Of a DNA stretch of 64,000 bases, positions 50,101-58,920 are shown piece after piece. This DNA is from JAAXHF01 sp965242605 (GTDB lineage: Bacteria > Desulfobacterota > Binatia > Bin18): positions 1,178,001-1,242,000 of the forward strand of contig CBDESS010000001.1 of assembly GCA_965242605.1 (NCBI GenBank), read 5' to 3'. Numbering within the stretch: position 1 is the stretch's first letter; every line of letters begins with the position of its first letter. Made by a program: the position numbers and the translations under genes. The notes beneath the pieces are model-generated. The model saw nothing but the letters and a program-made list of their open reading frames with translations, made no database searches and was not told the DNA's origin.

Positions 50101-51309
50101 CTAATACAGCACTTTCTCGTCTTGCAGCCGGGCGACCTCTTCTGGCGACAGCCCCAGCAGCTCACAACACACCGACTCGGTATCCTGGCCCAGACACGGT
50201 GCCTGGCCATACCGGGGCTCAAAGCCGCTGTAGATGCCGGGGATGCCCGAAACTGGATGCCCGCCGGTCTCAGGATGGGGCGGCGAGACCAGAAAGTCGC
50301 GGGTTTGAAACTGGGGGTCGTTGAGCAGACCCTCGGTATCAAAGACCGGGGTGGCCGCCACCCCGGTCTTTTGGAGTTGGTGCATGATGTCGGTATTGGT
50401 GCGCTCTCGCGTCCAGGCCGTCAGGAGCGCGTCCAGCTCGCCCTCGTTGGCCTTGCGGCTTTTCCGGTCGGCAAATCGCTCGTCCTGGGTCCACTCGGGG
50501 TGGCCCACCGCTTCACACAGGCTCTGCCACTCGTGTTCGGTCTCTACCACAATCGTGACCCAGGCATCGTCGCCTTTGGCCCGATATACATTGTGCGGGA
50601 CCATGAGCGGGTCGCGGTTGCCGGTCCGGCCCTGGTCGCGGCGGTTCATGGCATAGTCCATGACCGCTTCGGGCAACATTGAGGTCACGACTTCGGCCAT
50701 AGCCAGGTCGATATACTGTCCTTTGCCGGTCCGTTTGCGGTAGAACAGTGCCGCCTGGACGGCGTAGGACATGACCACCCCGACCATGTAGTCCGGCCAA
50801 GTCCCGCCCAGACTGCTCGGCGGCCCAGCCTCATAGCCGGTCAGGTGACAGATGCCGGCCGAGGCCTGAGTAATCGGCCCCCAGCCCACACAGTGGCTAT
50901 CCGGCCCGTCCTGGCCGACCGGCGTGCCTGAGACCATGATAATGTCAGGCTTGAGCTGGCACAGCTCGTCATAGCCCAGACCCCAGCGTTTCATCACCCC
51001 GCCGGTAAAGTTTTCAACAACGATATCGCTGTGTGTGATCAGCTCCCTGGCCAGACCGATACCGCGCGGATGACTCAAATTGAGGGTGATGCTTTTTTTG
51101 CTGTAATTGAGGCCGTTGAACAGCGGTGAGCCGTTCGGGGTCATCCCTTTGCGGGGGTCCTGGCCCAGAAAGCGGATCACATCCGGGCGCTGGCTGGACT
51201 CAATCCGAATGACCTCAGCGCCCATCGCGCCCAGCCAGGCGGTACACTGCGGGGCGGCCAGAATCCAGCCAAAATCGGCAATGCGAATCCCTTTGAGCGG
51301 TAACGGCAT
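50101..51309 (-). CDS. Family III (CaiB/BaiF) CoA-transferase
   Basis: A 402-residue enzyme. N-terminal IRIADFGWILAAPQCTAWLG, VENFTGGVMKRWGLGYDEL and the candidate catalytic Asp in GGTWPDYMVGVVMSYAVQAA. GAAGGAGGG stands 6 nt before the ATG at 51309. It forms a pair with the upstream CoA-transferase; the two are only about 45% alike by eye, so they could form a heteromer or serve different acids. Confidence 0.92.
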   Translation of the reverse strand: MPLPLKGIRIADFGWILAAPQCTAWLGAMGAEVIRIESSQRPDVIRFLGQDPRKGMTPNGSPLFNGLNYSKKSITLNLSHPRGIGLARELITHSDIVVENFTGGVMKRWGLGYDELCQLKPDIIMVSGTPVGQDGPDSHCVGWGPITQASAGICHLTGYEAGPPSSLGGTWPDYMVGVVMSYAVQAALFYRKRTGKGQYIDLAMAEVVTSMLPEAVMDYAMNRRDQGRTGNRDPLMVPHNVYRAKGDDAWVTIVVETEHEWQSLCEAVGHPEWTQDERFADRKSRKANEGELDALLTAWTRERTNTDIMHQLQKTGVAATPVFDTEGLLNDPQFQTRDFLVSPPHPETGGHPVSGIPGIYSGFEPRYGQAPCLGQDTESVCCELLGLSPEEVARLQDEKVLY

Positions 51310-51354
51310 AAGCTTCCCTCCTTCTCCACGGCGACGTATGCGCCCCAGCCTGTT

Positions 51355-52584
51355 TCAGATCACCCCGTCGCTGCGGAGCTGCTCCAGCCTCTCGGCACGC
51401 AAGCCCAGCCGCTCGCCGTAGACTTGGCTGTTGTGCTGGCCGAGCTGGGGTGCGGGGAAGCGGACCTGCCACGGGCTGGCAGAAAATTTGAACGGGGCAC
51501 CGGGATAGGTGAGCGGCCCGGTTGCCGGGTGGTCAATCTCAACAAAAAACTCGCGCTCCCGGAACTGGCTGGACTCGACCACCTCTCGCATGTCGCGCAC
51601 CGGAAAAACCGGGATGTGTAAATCCTGGCCGTCCCGGGCCAGCTCATCGCGTTTCTGACCGGCAATCCAGGCGGCGACCGAAACCTCGAGCGCATCAAGA
51701 TTCTGAAAGCGGCTCATCAGGGTTGCAAACAGCTCGCTGTCGGCCCACTCGGGCCGCCCCATCAGCTCCTTGAGGCTCTCCCAGTGCTGGTCGGTCAAGG
51801 CCAACAGCGCAATATGGCCGTCCTGGCACGGAAAGACATAGGACAGACCCCACTTGGTCCGCCGCAGAAACCGACTGCGGTTGGGACCGTCGGGCGGCTC
51901 GTGGCTGTACAGGGCGGTATTGGGGCGAATCATGTGGGCGACCGCCTCGACCTCAGAGATATCAACGTGCTGGCCTTGGCCGGTCTGCTCGCGGAGCAAC
52001 ACCGCGCTCATGGTAGCCGAGGCCGCGGTCCAGCCGCTCAGCAGGTCCGCCTGCTGACCGCCGGCTTTGAGTGGTGGTTCGTTTTCGGGGTCGGTCACAT
52101 AGTTAAAAGGTGTCTCATAGCCAACTACGCCGGCATGAAAGGTGTTGAGATTATGCGCTTTGTACTGACGGTAGGGGCCGGTTTGTCCAAACGGGGAGAT
52201 CGAGGTCATGATCAGCCGGGGCGCAAGCTCGCGGAGACTCGTATAGCCCAGCCCCAGGCTGTCCAGAAAACCGGGGGTCCGGGTTTCGACCAGGATGTCG
52301 GCGTCTTTGACCAAGTCCCGGAACAGGGCCGTTCCCTGCGGCTGGACGATGTCCAGCGTAATCCCGATTTTATTCGTGTTCAGGTACAGAAACAGGGCGC
52401 TCCGGTCGGGGTGCGGCTCGTCGCCGGGAAACGGGCCACGCGTGCGGGCGACATCGCCGCTGCCCGGCTTTTCAATCTTGAGCACCTCTGCTCCGAGGTC
52501 GGCCATGACTTTTGTACAGAACGGCCCCGTCACCCGTTCGCTCAATTCAACGACCTTCAGACCAGCCAGGGCACCATCAGACAT
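51355..52584 (-). CDS. Family III (CaiB/BaiF) CoA-transferase
   Basis: A 409-residue enzyme with LKVVELSERVTGPFCTKVMA, VETRTPGFLDSLGLGYTSL, ISPFGQTGPYRQYKAHNLN and the candidate catalytic Asp in GGQQADLLSGWTAASATM. GGAGGAG precedes the ATG at 52584. First gene of a likely three-gene operon with the second CoA-transferase and the MFS transporter, which suggests uptake or export and CoA activation of an organic acid (inference). Confidence 0.92.
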   Translation of the reverse strand: MSDGALAGLKVVELSERVTGPFCTKVMADLGAEVLKIEKPGSGDVARTRGPFPGDEPHPDRSALFLYLNTNKIGITLDIVQPQGTALFRDLVKDADILVETRTPGFLDSLGLGYTSLRELAPRLIMTSISPFGQTGPYRQYKAHNLNTFHAGVVGYETPFNYVTDPENEPPLKAGGQQADLLSGWTAASATMSAVLLREQTGQGQHVDISEVEAVAHMIRPNTALYSHEPPDGPNRSRFLRRTKWGLSYVFPCQDGHIALLALTDQHWESLKELMGRPEWADSELFATLMSRFQNLDALEVSVAAWIAGQKRDELARDGQDLHIPVFPVRDMREVVESSQFREREFFVEIDHPATGPLTYPGAPFKFSASPWQVRFPAPQLGQHNSQVYGERLGLRAERLEQLRSDGVI

Positions 52585-52650
52585 AGTTCTCCTCCTCCAT
52601 GAGAACGACCGATACAGGAACTACTCTACTGCAAGCCGAGGCGAAATGAA

Positions 52651-53059
52651 AGGTTCGGAGAAGTGCCGGCTCTGGATTGTACGCATGGCGGACAGGGCTC
52701 AGGACGATGCATCTTTCCAACCACTTCTCCACCCACGCGTGGGCCGGCTCTCACTACATCCAGAGGCCGCCCCCGGATGAGCACCGGCCGGCAAGCCGGC
52801 GGCATGCCAGGTCAGCGGCACGGAAATCGCCGGCTGGATGGTCACAGTGAACGCGGACGCCGCTGGCGTCCGGTCCGGCTGGCCAGCCTCTCAGCCCTCA
52901 ACAGGCCCAAAACCCGCAGGGGTCAAGGCGGCAGGGGCGGAGCGTGCACTGCCGTGCCCGGTTATGAGCGGTATCCCAGCCTTGCCTTCACGCCAAGCTG
53001 CAAGTACGGATATCCCCACTGTTGTGTCCGCCTCTGGTGAGGCCGAAAGGAGTGCCGTT
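52651..53059 (+). repeat. Long leader, copy 1 of a duplicated leader-gene unit
   Basis: About 400 bp without a gene precede the first beta-roll gene. The stretch from GGCTCTGGATTG near 52665 to GTGAACGCGG near 52857 recurs almost unchanged at about 54969-55152. It contains the palindrome GCCGGCAAGCCGGC (52787-52800) and the string GGACGATGCATCTTTCCA, which resembles one arm of family A. An ORF from 52838 is open but the signal peptide shows that translation starts at 53060. Could be a structured regulatory leader. Confidence 0.7.
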
Positions 53060-54766
53060 ATGCGCCATACCGTCCTGTTCATGTGCCTGTTCGCCGTCCT
53101 GTCTGGAACCCGTCCGGGCTGGGGCCAGACCGTTATTATCTACCCCCCCGCCCCGCCTACCCTGGAGAGCCGGGTCCAGACCTTAGAGGCCACCGTGGCC
53201 AGGCTGACCCGCTACATTCAGGTCATTGAGACCGCGGCCACGAGCACCTACCACGGCCTCAACGGCCCGCATGTGGTGTTCACCGGGGCCAATGTCCATA
53301 TTCGCAGCGGGTCGGGCGTGACCTATAAAGGGCGGACCGTCAACAACGAGGGGGTCTCCGAGCCGCTGGGGCTGGGCAACCTGATTATCGGCTACAACGA
53401 GGCGAATACCCTCCCGACGGCGGATACGGCCCGGCGGGGTGGCTCGCACAACCTGGTGGTCGGGAGTCTTCATCAGTACCCCAGTTCTGGGGGGCTGGTG
53501 GCGGGGCATGATAACGTCATCCATGCCAATGCGGCCAGCGTGAGCGGCGGGTACCTCAACACGGCCAGCAATAGACACGCCAGCGTGAGCGGGGGCGTCG
53601 CCAACACGGCCAGCGGTCCGAACACCAGCGTGAGCGGGGGCGTCGCCAACACGGCCAGCGGTCCGAACACCAGCGTGAGCGGGGGGTACGACAACATAGC
53701 CAGCGGCTCTCACGCCAGCGTGAGCGGGGGCGTCGCCAACACGGCCAGCGGTCCGAACACCAGCGTGAGCGGGGGCGTCGCCAACACGGCCAGCGGTCCG
53801 AACACCAGCGTGAGCGGGGGGTACGACAACATGGCCAGCGGTCCGAATGCGAGCGTGAGCGGGGGGTACGACAACATGGCCAGCGGTCCGAATGCGAGCG
53901 TGAGCGGGGGGTACGACAACATGGCCAGCGGTCCGAATGCGAGCGTGAGCGGGGGGTACGACAACATGGCCAGCGGTCCGAACACCAGCGTGAGCGGCGG
54001 CCAGGGGAACACGGCCCGCCACAACTACGCCAGCGTGAGCGGGGGCTGGTTCAACACGGCCAGCGGTAAACACGCCAGCGTAAGCGGGGGTATCAACAAC
54101 ACGGCCAGTGGTCTGACGTCCAGCGTGAGCGGGGGCGTCGCCAACACGGCCAACGGCTCTCACGCCAGCGTGAGCGGGGGCTCGCGCAACAGTGCCACCG
54201 CTCGTGCGGCCAGTGTGAGCGGAGGCCATATGAACATAGCCGGCAGCCGATCCGCCAGCGTGCTCGGGGGTCTGCTGAACGTGGCTACCAGCACTAAGGG
54301 CAGCACCGTGATCGGCGGCAGCGGCGTGACCGTGGCAGGCGTGGCCGACTTCCGCCACCTCTGGCCGGACTGTCTGACCACCGAAGCCGTGACCGGTCAG
54401 ACCACAGATGATGTGGTCTTTGAGGGCTGCAACGTCCACGTCCGCAACGGGCATAGCACCGAGCGGACTACTACCACCAACGGGCTCGGCAACCTGATCG
54501 TCGGCTACAACGAAGATGGCGACATCACCGTCTCGGCCGTCCCGCGGACCACGGGGACTAAGGATCGCAGCGGCTCGCACAACCTGGTGATTGGCCCTGC
54601 GCACGAATACTCGGGGCACAGTGGCTTAGTGGCGGGCTCAGGGAACATCATCAGCGGGGACTATGCCGAGCGTGAGCGGGGGCCGGCGGACCACGGGCCA
54701 GCGGGAGGCGGAGGAGCATCAGCGGGGGCAGGAACCAGACGGTCCGCAGCGACCTCTGGCCCTTAG
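53060..54766 (+). CDS. Secreted left-handed beta-roll (YadA-head-like) repeat protein, frameshifted tail
   Basis: A 568-residue protein. Signal peptide MRHTVLFMCLFAVLSG, then a short coiled coil (LESRVQTLEATVARLTRYIQ), a block NVHIRSGSGVTYKG ... GNLIIGYNEAN ... GSHNLVVG, then about 16 repeats of 15 residues (type ASVSGGYDNMASGPN), then a second NVHVRNG ... GNLIVGYNEDG ... GSHNLVIG block. The SVSGG repeats match the head of trimeric autotransporter adhesins, but there is no C-terminal membrane anchor. Compared with the second copy, a C insertion near 54668 and a G insertion near 54698 shift the frame, so the last 40 or so residues are not native. AAAGGAG precedes the ATG. Confidence 0.8.
   Translation: MRHTVLFMCLFAVLSGTRPGWGQTVIIYPPAPPTLESRVQTLEATVARLTRYIQVIETAATSTYHGLNGPHVVFTGANVHIRSGSGVTYKGRTVNNEGVSEPLGLGNLIIGYNEANTLPTADTARRGGSHNLVVGSLHQYPSSGGLVAGHDNVIHANAASVSGGYLNTASNRHASVSGGVANTASGPNTSVSGGVANTASGPNTSVSGGYDNIASGSHASVSGGVANTASGPNTSVSGGVANTASGPNTSVSGGYDNMASGPNASVSGGYDNMASGPNASVSGGYDNMASGPNASVSGGYDNMASGPNTSVSGGQGNTARHNYASVSGGWFNTASGKHASVSGGINNTASGLTSSVSGGVANTANGSHASVSGGSRNSATARAASVSGGHMNIAGSRSASVLGGLLNVATSTKGSTVIGGSGVTVAGVADFRHLWPDCLTTEAVTGQTTDDVVFEGCNVHVRNGHSTERTTTTNGLGNLIVGYNEDGDITVSAVPRTTGTKDRSGSHNLVIGPAHEYSGHSGLVAGSGNIISGDYAERERGPADHGPAGGGGASAGAGTRRSAATSGP
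53530..54270 (+). repeat. 45-bp coding tandem repeats (beta-roll)
   Basis: Roughly 16 units of 45 bp encode 15-residue turns (consensus xSVSGGxxNxASGxx). Four consecutive units around 53820-53990 are nearly identical at DNA level, suggesting recent expansion by slippage or recombination. Confidence 0.9.
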
Positions 54767-54818
54767 CCCTGGAGCGGGGGCGGTCTCTGCTGACCCGCGT
54801 CCGCCTTACTCGGCTGCT

Positions 54819-54856
54819 TCCGGGCTGTCGGCCTCCTCAGCCAGCCGCCAGCCCAG
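54819..54856 (+). terminator. Hairpin after the first beta-roll gene
   Basis: Imperfect stem GGGCTGtCGGC / GCCGcCAGCCC, a counterpart of the perfect hairpin after the second gene. No clear T-run, so it may be a mRNA-stabilising hairpin rather than an intrinsic terminator. Confidence 0.45.
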
Positions 54857-54950
54857 GTCTTTGAGCCGAACAGGCGTCAGCTCAACACATCGGTGGCGGC
54901 ATCAGGATGGCCACTGCAAGAAGGGTGCTTGAGCAGGGTGGGGGACACGT

Positions 54951-55273
54951 AAGGTCTGGAGAAGCAGCGGCTCTGGATTGCGTGCGTAGCGGACAGGGCT
55001 CAGGACGATGCATCTTTCCACTTCTCCGCCCACGCGTGGGCCGGCTCTCACTACGTCCAGAGGCCGCCCCCGGATGAACACCGGCCGGCAAGCCGGCGGC
55101 ATGCCAGGTCAGCGGCACGGAAATCGCCGGCTGGACGGTCACAGTGAACGCGGGCGTAAACGGCGGCCGGCCCGGCTGGGCCAGCTCCCCAGCCTTGACT
55201 TCACGCCAGCACTCCAGGTAAGGGGCTCCCTGTCGTCGTGTCCGCCTCTGTCGAGGCCGAAAGGAGTGCCGTT
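54951..55273 (+). repeat. Long leader, copy 2 of the duplicated unit
   Basis: It matches the leader at 52651-53059 in order and sequence up to the GTGAACGCGG string and again at the ribosome binding site (GAAAGGAGTGCCGTT). It is shorter by about 85 bp in between. Sequence conservation in a non-coding region between old paralogs suggests function. Confidence 0.7.
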
Positions 55274-56989
55274 ATGCGCCGTACCGTCCTGTTTGTGTGC
55301 CTGTTCACCGTCCTGTGCGGAACCCGTCCGGGCTGGGGCCAGACCACGACCTCCACCCCGCCCACCCTGGAGAGCCGGGTCCAGACCTTAGAGGCCACCG
55401 TGGCCAGGCTGACCCGCTACATTCAGGTCATCGAGAATGCGGCCACCAGCACTTACAACGGCCTCAAAGGCCCGCACATAATCTTCACCGGGGCCAATGT
55501 CCACATCCGCAGCGGGTCGGGCGTGACCCATAAAGGGGAGACCAACGCCAAGAACAAGTGGGTCCCCGAACCGCTGGGGCTGGGCAACCTGATTGTCGGC
55601 TACAACGAGGCGAACGGTACGGATACAACGAACCGGGGTGGCTCGCACAATCTGGTGGTCGGGAGTTCTCATCAGTACCCCAACTCTGGCGGGCTGGTGG
55701 CGGGGGACAACAACCTCATCTCTGGCCAGGCGGCCAGTGTGAGCGGCGGCGGCGGGAACACGGCCAGCGGCTCATATGCGAGCGTGAGCGGCGGCGGTTC
55801 GAACACGGCCAGCGGCTTGTATGCGAGCGTGAGCGGCGGCGAGAGCAACAGGGCCACTATCTGGATGGCCAGCGTCAGCGGCGGCTATCTCAACACGGCC
55901 AGCGGCGGTGGCTCCAGCGTCAGCGGCGGCCACCGCAACACGGCCAGCGGCGTCAGCTCCAGCGTGAGCGGCGGCTGGATGAACACGGCCAGCGGCGAAA
56001 ACTCCACCGTGAGTGCCGGCTCGCGCAATCTGGCCGCAGGGCCGAAAAGCACCGTGAGCGGCGGCGGCGGGAACACAGCCAGCAGCGAATGGGCCAGCGT
56101 CAGCGGCGGTCAAAGGAACATCGCCGGCGTCGTGCCGGCTGTTGCCAATGGCGGGCGCGGCATCAATACCTATGCCCATGTGAGCGGGGGCTTCAACAAC
56201 CGGGTCCTTGGCACGCACGCCAGCGTGAGCGGGGCCAGCGGCGTGACCGTGACCGGCGTGGCTGACTTCCGCCACCTCTGGCCGGACTGTCTGACCACCG
56301 AAGCCGTGACCGGTCAGACCACAGATGATGTGGTCTTTGAGGGCTGCAACGTCCATGTCCGCAACGGGCATAGCACCAAGCGGACTACTACCACCAACGG
56401 GCGCGGCAACCTGATCGTCGGCTACAACGAAGATGGCGACATCACCGTCTCGGCCGTCCCGCGGACCACAGGGACTAATGATCGCAGAGGCTCGCACAAC
56501 CTGGTGATTGGCCCTGAGCACGAATACTCGAGTCACAGCGGGGTAGTGACAGGCTTAGGGAACATCATCAGCGGGGAGTACTCGAGCGTGGTTGGGGGCA
56601 AAGACAACGAGGCGGGCGGGGAGTACTCGAGCGTGGTTGGGGGCCGGGACAACGAAGCGGGCGGGGATTATGCGAGCGTCAGCGGGGGCCAGGAGAACGA
56701 AGCGGGCGGGGATTATGCGAGCGTCAGCGGGGGCCAGGAGAACGAAGCGAGGGGGGACTATACGAGCGTCAGCGGGGGCCAGGAGAACGAAGCGAGGGGG
56801 GACCATGCGAGCGTCAGCGGGGGCCAGGAGAACGAAGCGAGGGGAGACCATGCGAGCGTCAGCGGGGGCCAGGAGAACGAAGCGAGGGGGGACTATGCGA
56901 GCGTCAGCGGGGGACACAACAACACGGCCAGCGGGAAACGGAGCAGCATCAGCGGGGGCAAGAACCAGACGGTCAGCAGCGACCTCTAG
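55274..56989 (+). CDS. Secreted left-handed beta-roll (YadA-head-like) repeat protein, intact copy
   Basis: A 571-residue paralog of the previous gene with signal peptide MRRTVLFVCLFTVLCG and the same N-terminal coiled coil and NVHIRSG/GNLIVGYNE/GSHNLVVG block. About nine central 15-residue repeats follow (ASVSGGGGNTASGSY type), then the second conserved block and a C-terminal array of nine repeats (DYASVSGGQENEARG type; about 56575-56960) ending SSISGGKNQTVSSDL. The C-terminal array is lost from the first copy. No membrane anchor or sorting signal is visible, so how it is retained at the surface is unclear. Confidence 0.82.
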   Translation: MRRTVLFVCLFTVLCGTRPGWGQTTTSTPPTLESRVQTLEATVARLTRYIQVIENAATSTYNGLKGPHIIFTGANVHIRSGSGVTHKGETNAKNKWVPEPLGLGNLIVGYNEANGTDTTNRGGSHNLVVGSSHQYPNSGGLVAGDNNLISGQAASVSGGGGNTASGSYASVSGGGSNTASGLYASVSGGESNRATIWMASVSGGYLNTASGGGSSVSGGHRNTASGVSSSVSGGWMNTASGENSTVSAGSRNLAAGPKSTVSGGGGNTASSEWASVSGGQRNIAGVVPAVANGGRGINTYAHVSGGFNNRVLGTHASVSGASGVTVTGVADFRHLWPDCLTTEAVTGQTTDDVVFEGCNVHVRNGHSTKRTTTTNGRGNLIVGYNEDGDITVSAVPRTTGTNDRRGSHNLVIGPEHEYSSHSGVVTGLGNIISGEYSSVVGGKDNEAGGEYSSVVGGRDNEAGGDYASVSGGQENEAGGDYASVSGGQENEARGDYTSVSGGQENEARGDHASVSGGQENEARGDHASVSGGQENEARGDYASVSGGHNNTASGKRSSISGGKNQTVSSDL

Positions 56990-57055
56990 CCCTGATGCGG
57001 TCTCCCGGGGCGGGCGCGGTCTCCGCTGACCCGCGCCCGCCCTGCTCGGCCGCTT

Positions 57056-57093
57056 CCGGGCTGGCGGCCTCCCCGGTCAGCCGCCAGCCCGGG
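57056..57093 (+). terminator. Strong hairpin after the second beta-roll gene
   Basis: Perfect 13-bp stem CCGGGCTGGCGGC / GCCGCCAGCCCGG around a short loop, 67 bp after the stop codon. There is no T-run beyond GTCTTTGAG. The remaining sequence to 57407 shows no gene I can support. Confidence 0.55.
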
Positions 57094-57407
57094 TCTTTGA
57101 GCAGATTGGGCAACCCGTATGGGCAATCAACAATTCGGGCTCAACCGGGTCGGGCGCATGCAGCCGGACAAAGCCGCTCTGGCCGGCCCATCACGATGAG
57201 CTGACGGCGCGGCCAGCTCACCCGCCGGGCCGAGCAGCACGACGACGGCGTGCAGACCGACCCCGATTTTGAAACGCATCGGCAAAAATATTGCCAGAAA
57301 GATATTGCCAGCCTGAAGCCGCCTGGGGTTCCTGGCAAGCGTCGCCGAGCAGCAATGCATCCGTGTTCATGCCCGGCCTCCTCTGGTGGGTGGGTTTCCC
57401 CCACCGT

Positions 57408-58760
57408 TCAGCCGAGTCTGGGAGCCGGGGAAAAGACCCGCCGACAATCGTACACCCGCTCGTCAAACACAATGTCCCTGGCTGTCACCGGACGGCTGAA
57501 GACCAGCCCCTCCAGAGACGTACAGCGACTGAGCGCGACATAGGTCTGACCGTGGGCAAACGCCCCCCGGCCCAGATCAATCATCACCTTGTCAAAGGTT
57601 TGGCCCTGGCTTTTGTGGATGGTGATCGCCCAGGCCAGGCGGAGCGGATACTGGGTAAAGCTGCCGACTTCCTCTTCCTCAATCCGGTTGGTCTCCTGGT
57701 TGTAGCGGTATCGGATGTTCTGCCAGGTCTCGGGTTCCAGCTCATACTCCGTCCCCCGAATCTCAACCCGGACCGTTGTGTCACTCAGGCCACTGACCCG
57801 CCCGATTGTGCCGTTGACCCAGCGTTTGCAGGGATCATTCCTGATCAGCATGACCTGGGCCCCGGGCTTCAACTCCAGCAACTCTTCGGTCGGAAAGATG
57901 GCTTCCTCAAACTGACCGCTGAGCTCTGCCGGATAGGTATGCGAGCGCTCGGCGATGCGCGCCAAACAGGCCTGGTTCCTCCGAAACGCGGCCTGGTTGG
58001 TGGCGGTCAGGGTAATACAGGACGAGTCCTGTGGCGGCTCGCCGCCCCGCTGCACCCTGGCGTTCAACATGGCCAGCAGCTCGGCGTCAACGGTGTTCTC
58101 CCGGATTTTATTCAGTACAGAGATGAAATCCTCGTCGTGTTGGCGGTAGATCGTGGTCAGTTCAACCGAGGAGGGCCGAAGGTCTGCAAAAACCTTGGCG
58201 CGGAAGAAGTACGGACCGCCGTACTGCTGGTCAAAAAAGGTCTGCATGGTCCGCTCTCTGACAATCGGCGGCAACTGGAACAGGTCGCCGCACAAAATGA
58301 GCTGGACCCCGCCAAACGGGGTATGCAGGGCGTCCCGGTGGAGACGCAGGGCCGTATCAATCCCGTCCATCACATCGGCCCGGACCATGGACACCTCGTC
58401 GATAATCAGGGTTTCCAGCTTTTTGAACAGTTTTGCGCCCCGGCGTTTCCGAAGACTGCCCGGGTCAATCAGCGTGGGCGGAAACCGGAAAAAGGAATGG
58501 ATCGTCTGCCCTCCGACATTGAGGGCAGCCACGCCGGTCGGGGCCAGGACCGCGGTGGCCCTGGTGCTTGTCTCGCGCACATAGTGCAACAGGGTCGATT
58601 TTCCTGTGCCCGCCTTACCGGTCAGAAACAGGCACGGACAGTCCTGTCCGATCAGGTCAATGGCGTGCTGAAACTCGGCGTTGATCTCAATCTGCTCCAG
58701 GTCCCGGCTCCGCTCCCCGACCGTACGGAAGGCCGATGGGATGCTGTGCTGCTGCGTCAC
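57408..58760 (-). CDS. PIF1/RecD2-like ATP-dependent DNA helicase
   Basis: A 450-residue superfamily 1B helicase. Walker A is LFLTGKAGTGKSTLLHYVR, followed by VLAPTGVAALNVGGQTIHSF, DEVSMVRADVMDGIDTALR (motif II), LILCGDLFQLPPI (motif III) and, in the C-terminal part, LRLAWAITIHKSQGQTFDKV and QTYVALSRCTSLEGL. Bacterial PIF1-like enzymes unwind 5'-3' and resolve G-quadruplexes or replication blocks. Unlike RecD2 it has no N-terminal extension. Stands alone between the beta-roll genes and tcuA. Confidence 0.92.
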   Translation of the reverse strand: MTQQHSIPSAFRTVGERSRDLEQIEINAEFQHAIDLIGQDCPCLFLTGKAGTGKSTLLHYVRETSTRATAVLAPTGVAALNVGGQTIHSFFRFPPTLIDPGSLRKRRGAKLFKKLETLIIDEVSMVRADVMDGIDTALRLHRDALHTPFGGVQLILCGDLFQLPPIVRERTMQTFFDQQYGGPYFFRAKVFADLRPSSVELTTIYRQHDEDFISVLNKIRENTVDAELLAMLNARVQRGGEPPQDSSCITLTATNQAAFRRNQACLARIAERSHTYPAELSGQFEEAIFPTEELLELKPGAQVMLIRNDPCKRWVNGTIGRVSGLSDTTVRVEIRGTEYELEPETWQNIRYRYNQETNRIEEEEVGSFTQYPLRLAWAITIHKSQGQTFDKVMIDLGRGAFAHGQTYVALSRCTSLEGLVFSRPVTARDIVFDERVYDCRRVFSPAPRLG

Positions 58761-58920
58761 GGTGGCAAGAACTCCCTTCTGGGTCCCGCTGTGTCCCGCT
58801 CAAGCCTACACCAAAGTGAACCATCTCTCCAGAAAGAGTCTGTCGTTCTCTGTGCGTGTCAACGGCGCAACTCCCCCGGCTCTTGCAGGAATGCCCCAAA
58901 GCCGCATAATTCCGGGCTGA

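Noticed and set aside
48798..50324. A 508-residue plus-strand frame opposite the MFS transporter
   Set aside because: It is Gln/Gly/Arg-rich without any motif, whereas the minus strand encodes a clear 12-span transporter; GC-rich shadows of this kind are common here.
52690..52730. GGACGATGCATCTTTCCA in both leaders as further copies of the 51-bp palindrome
   Set aside because: Only one arm-like string is present in each leader and no pairing partner was found, so it was not counted as an element.
53530..54270. Regularly spaced repeats that could suggest a CRISPR array
   Set aside because: The 45-bp units are contiguous, keep one open reading frame and encode 15-residue beta-roll turns; there are no unique spacers and no cas genes.
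53183..54619. A 478-residue minus-strand frame opposite the first beta-roll gene
   Set aside because: It is the antisense shadow of the repeat array (monotonous Ala/His/Gly/Val); the plus frame has a signal peptide, ribosome binding site and known motif.
57127..57404. Short minus-strand frames (IGVGLHAVVVLL..., MNTDALLLGDA...) between the hairpin at 57093 and the helicase gene
   Set aside because: They recall fragments of a cyclase or similar enzyme only vaguely, lie in different frames and lack ribosome binding sites; not enough to call a gene or pseudogene.
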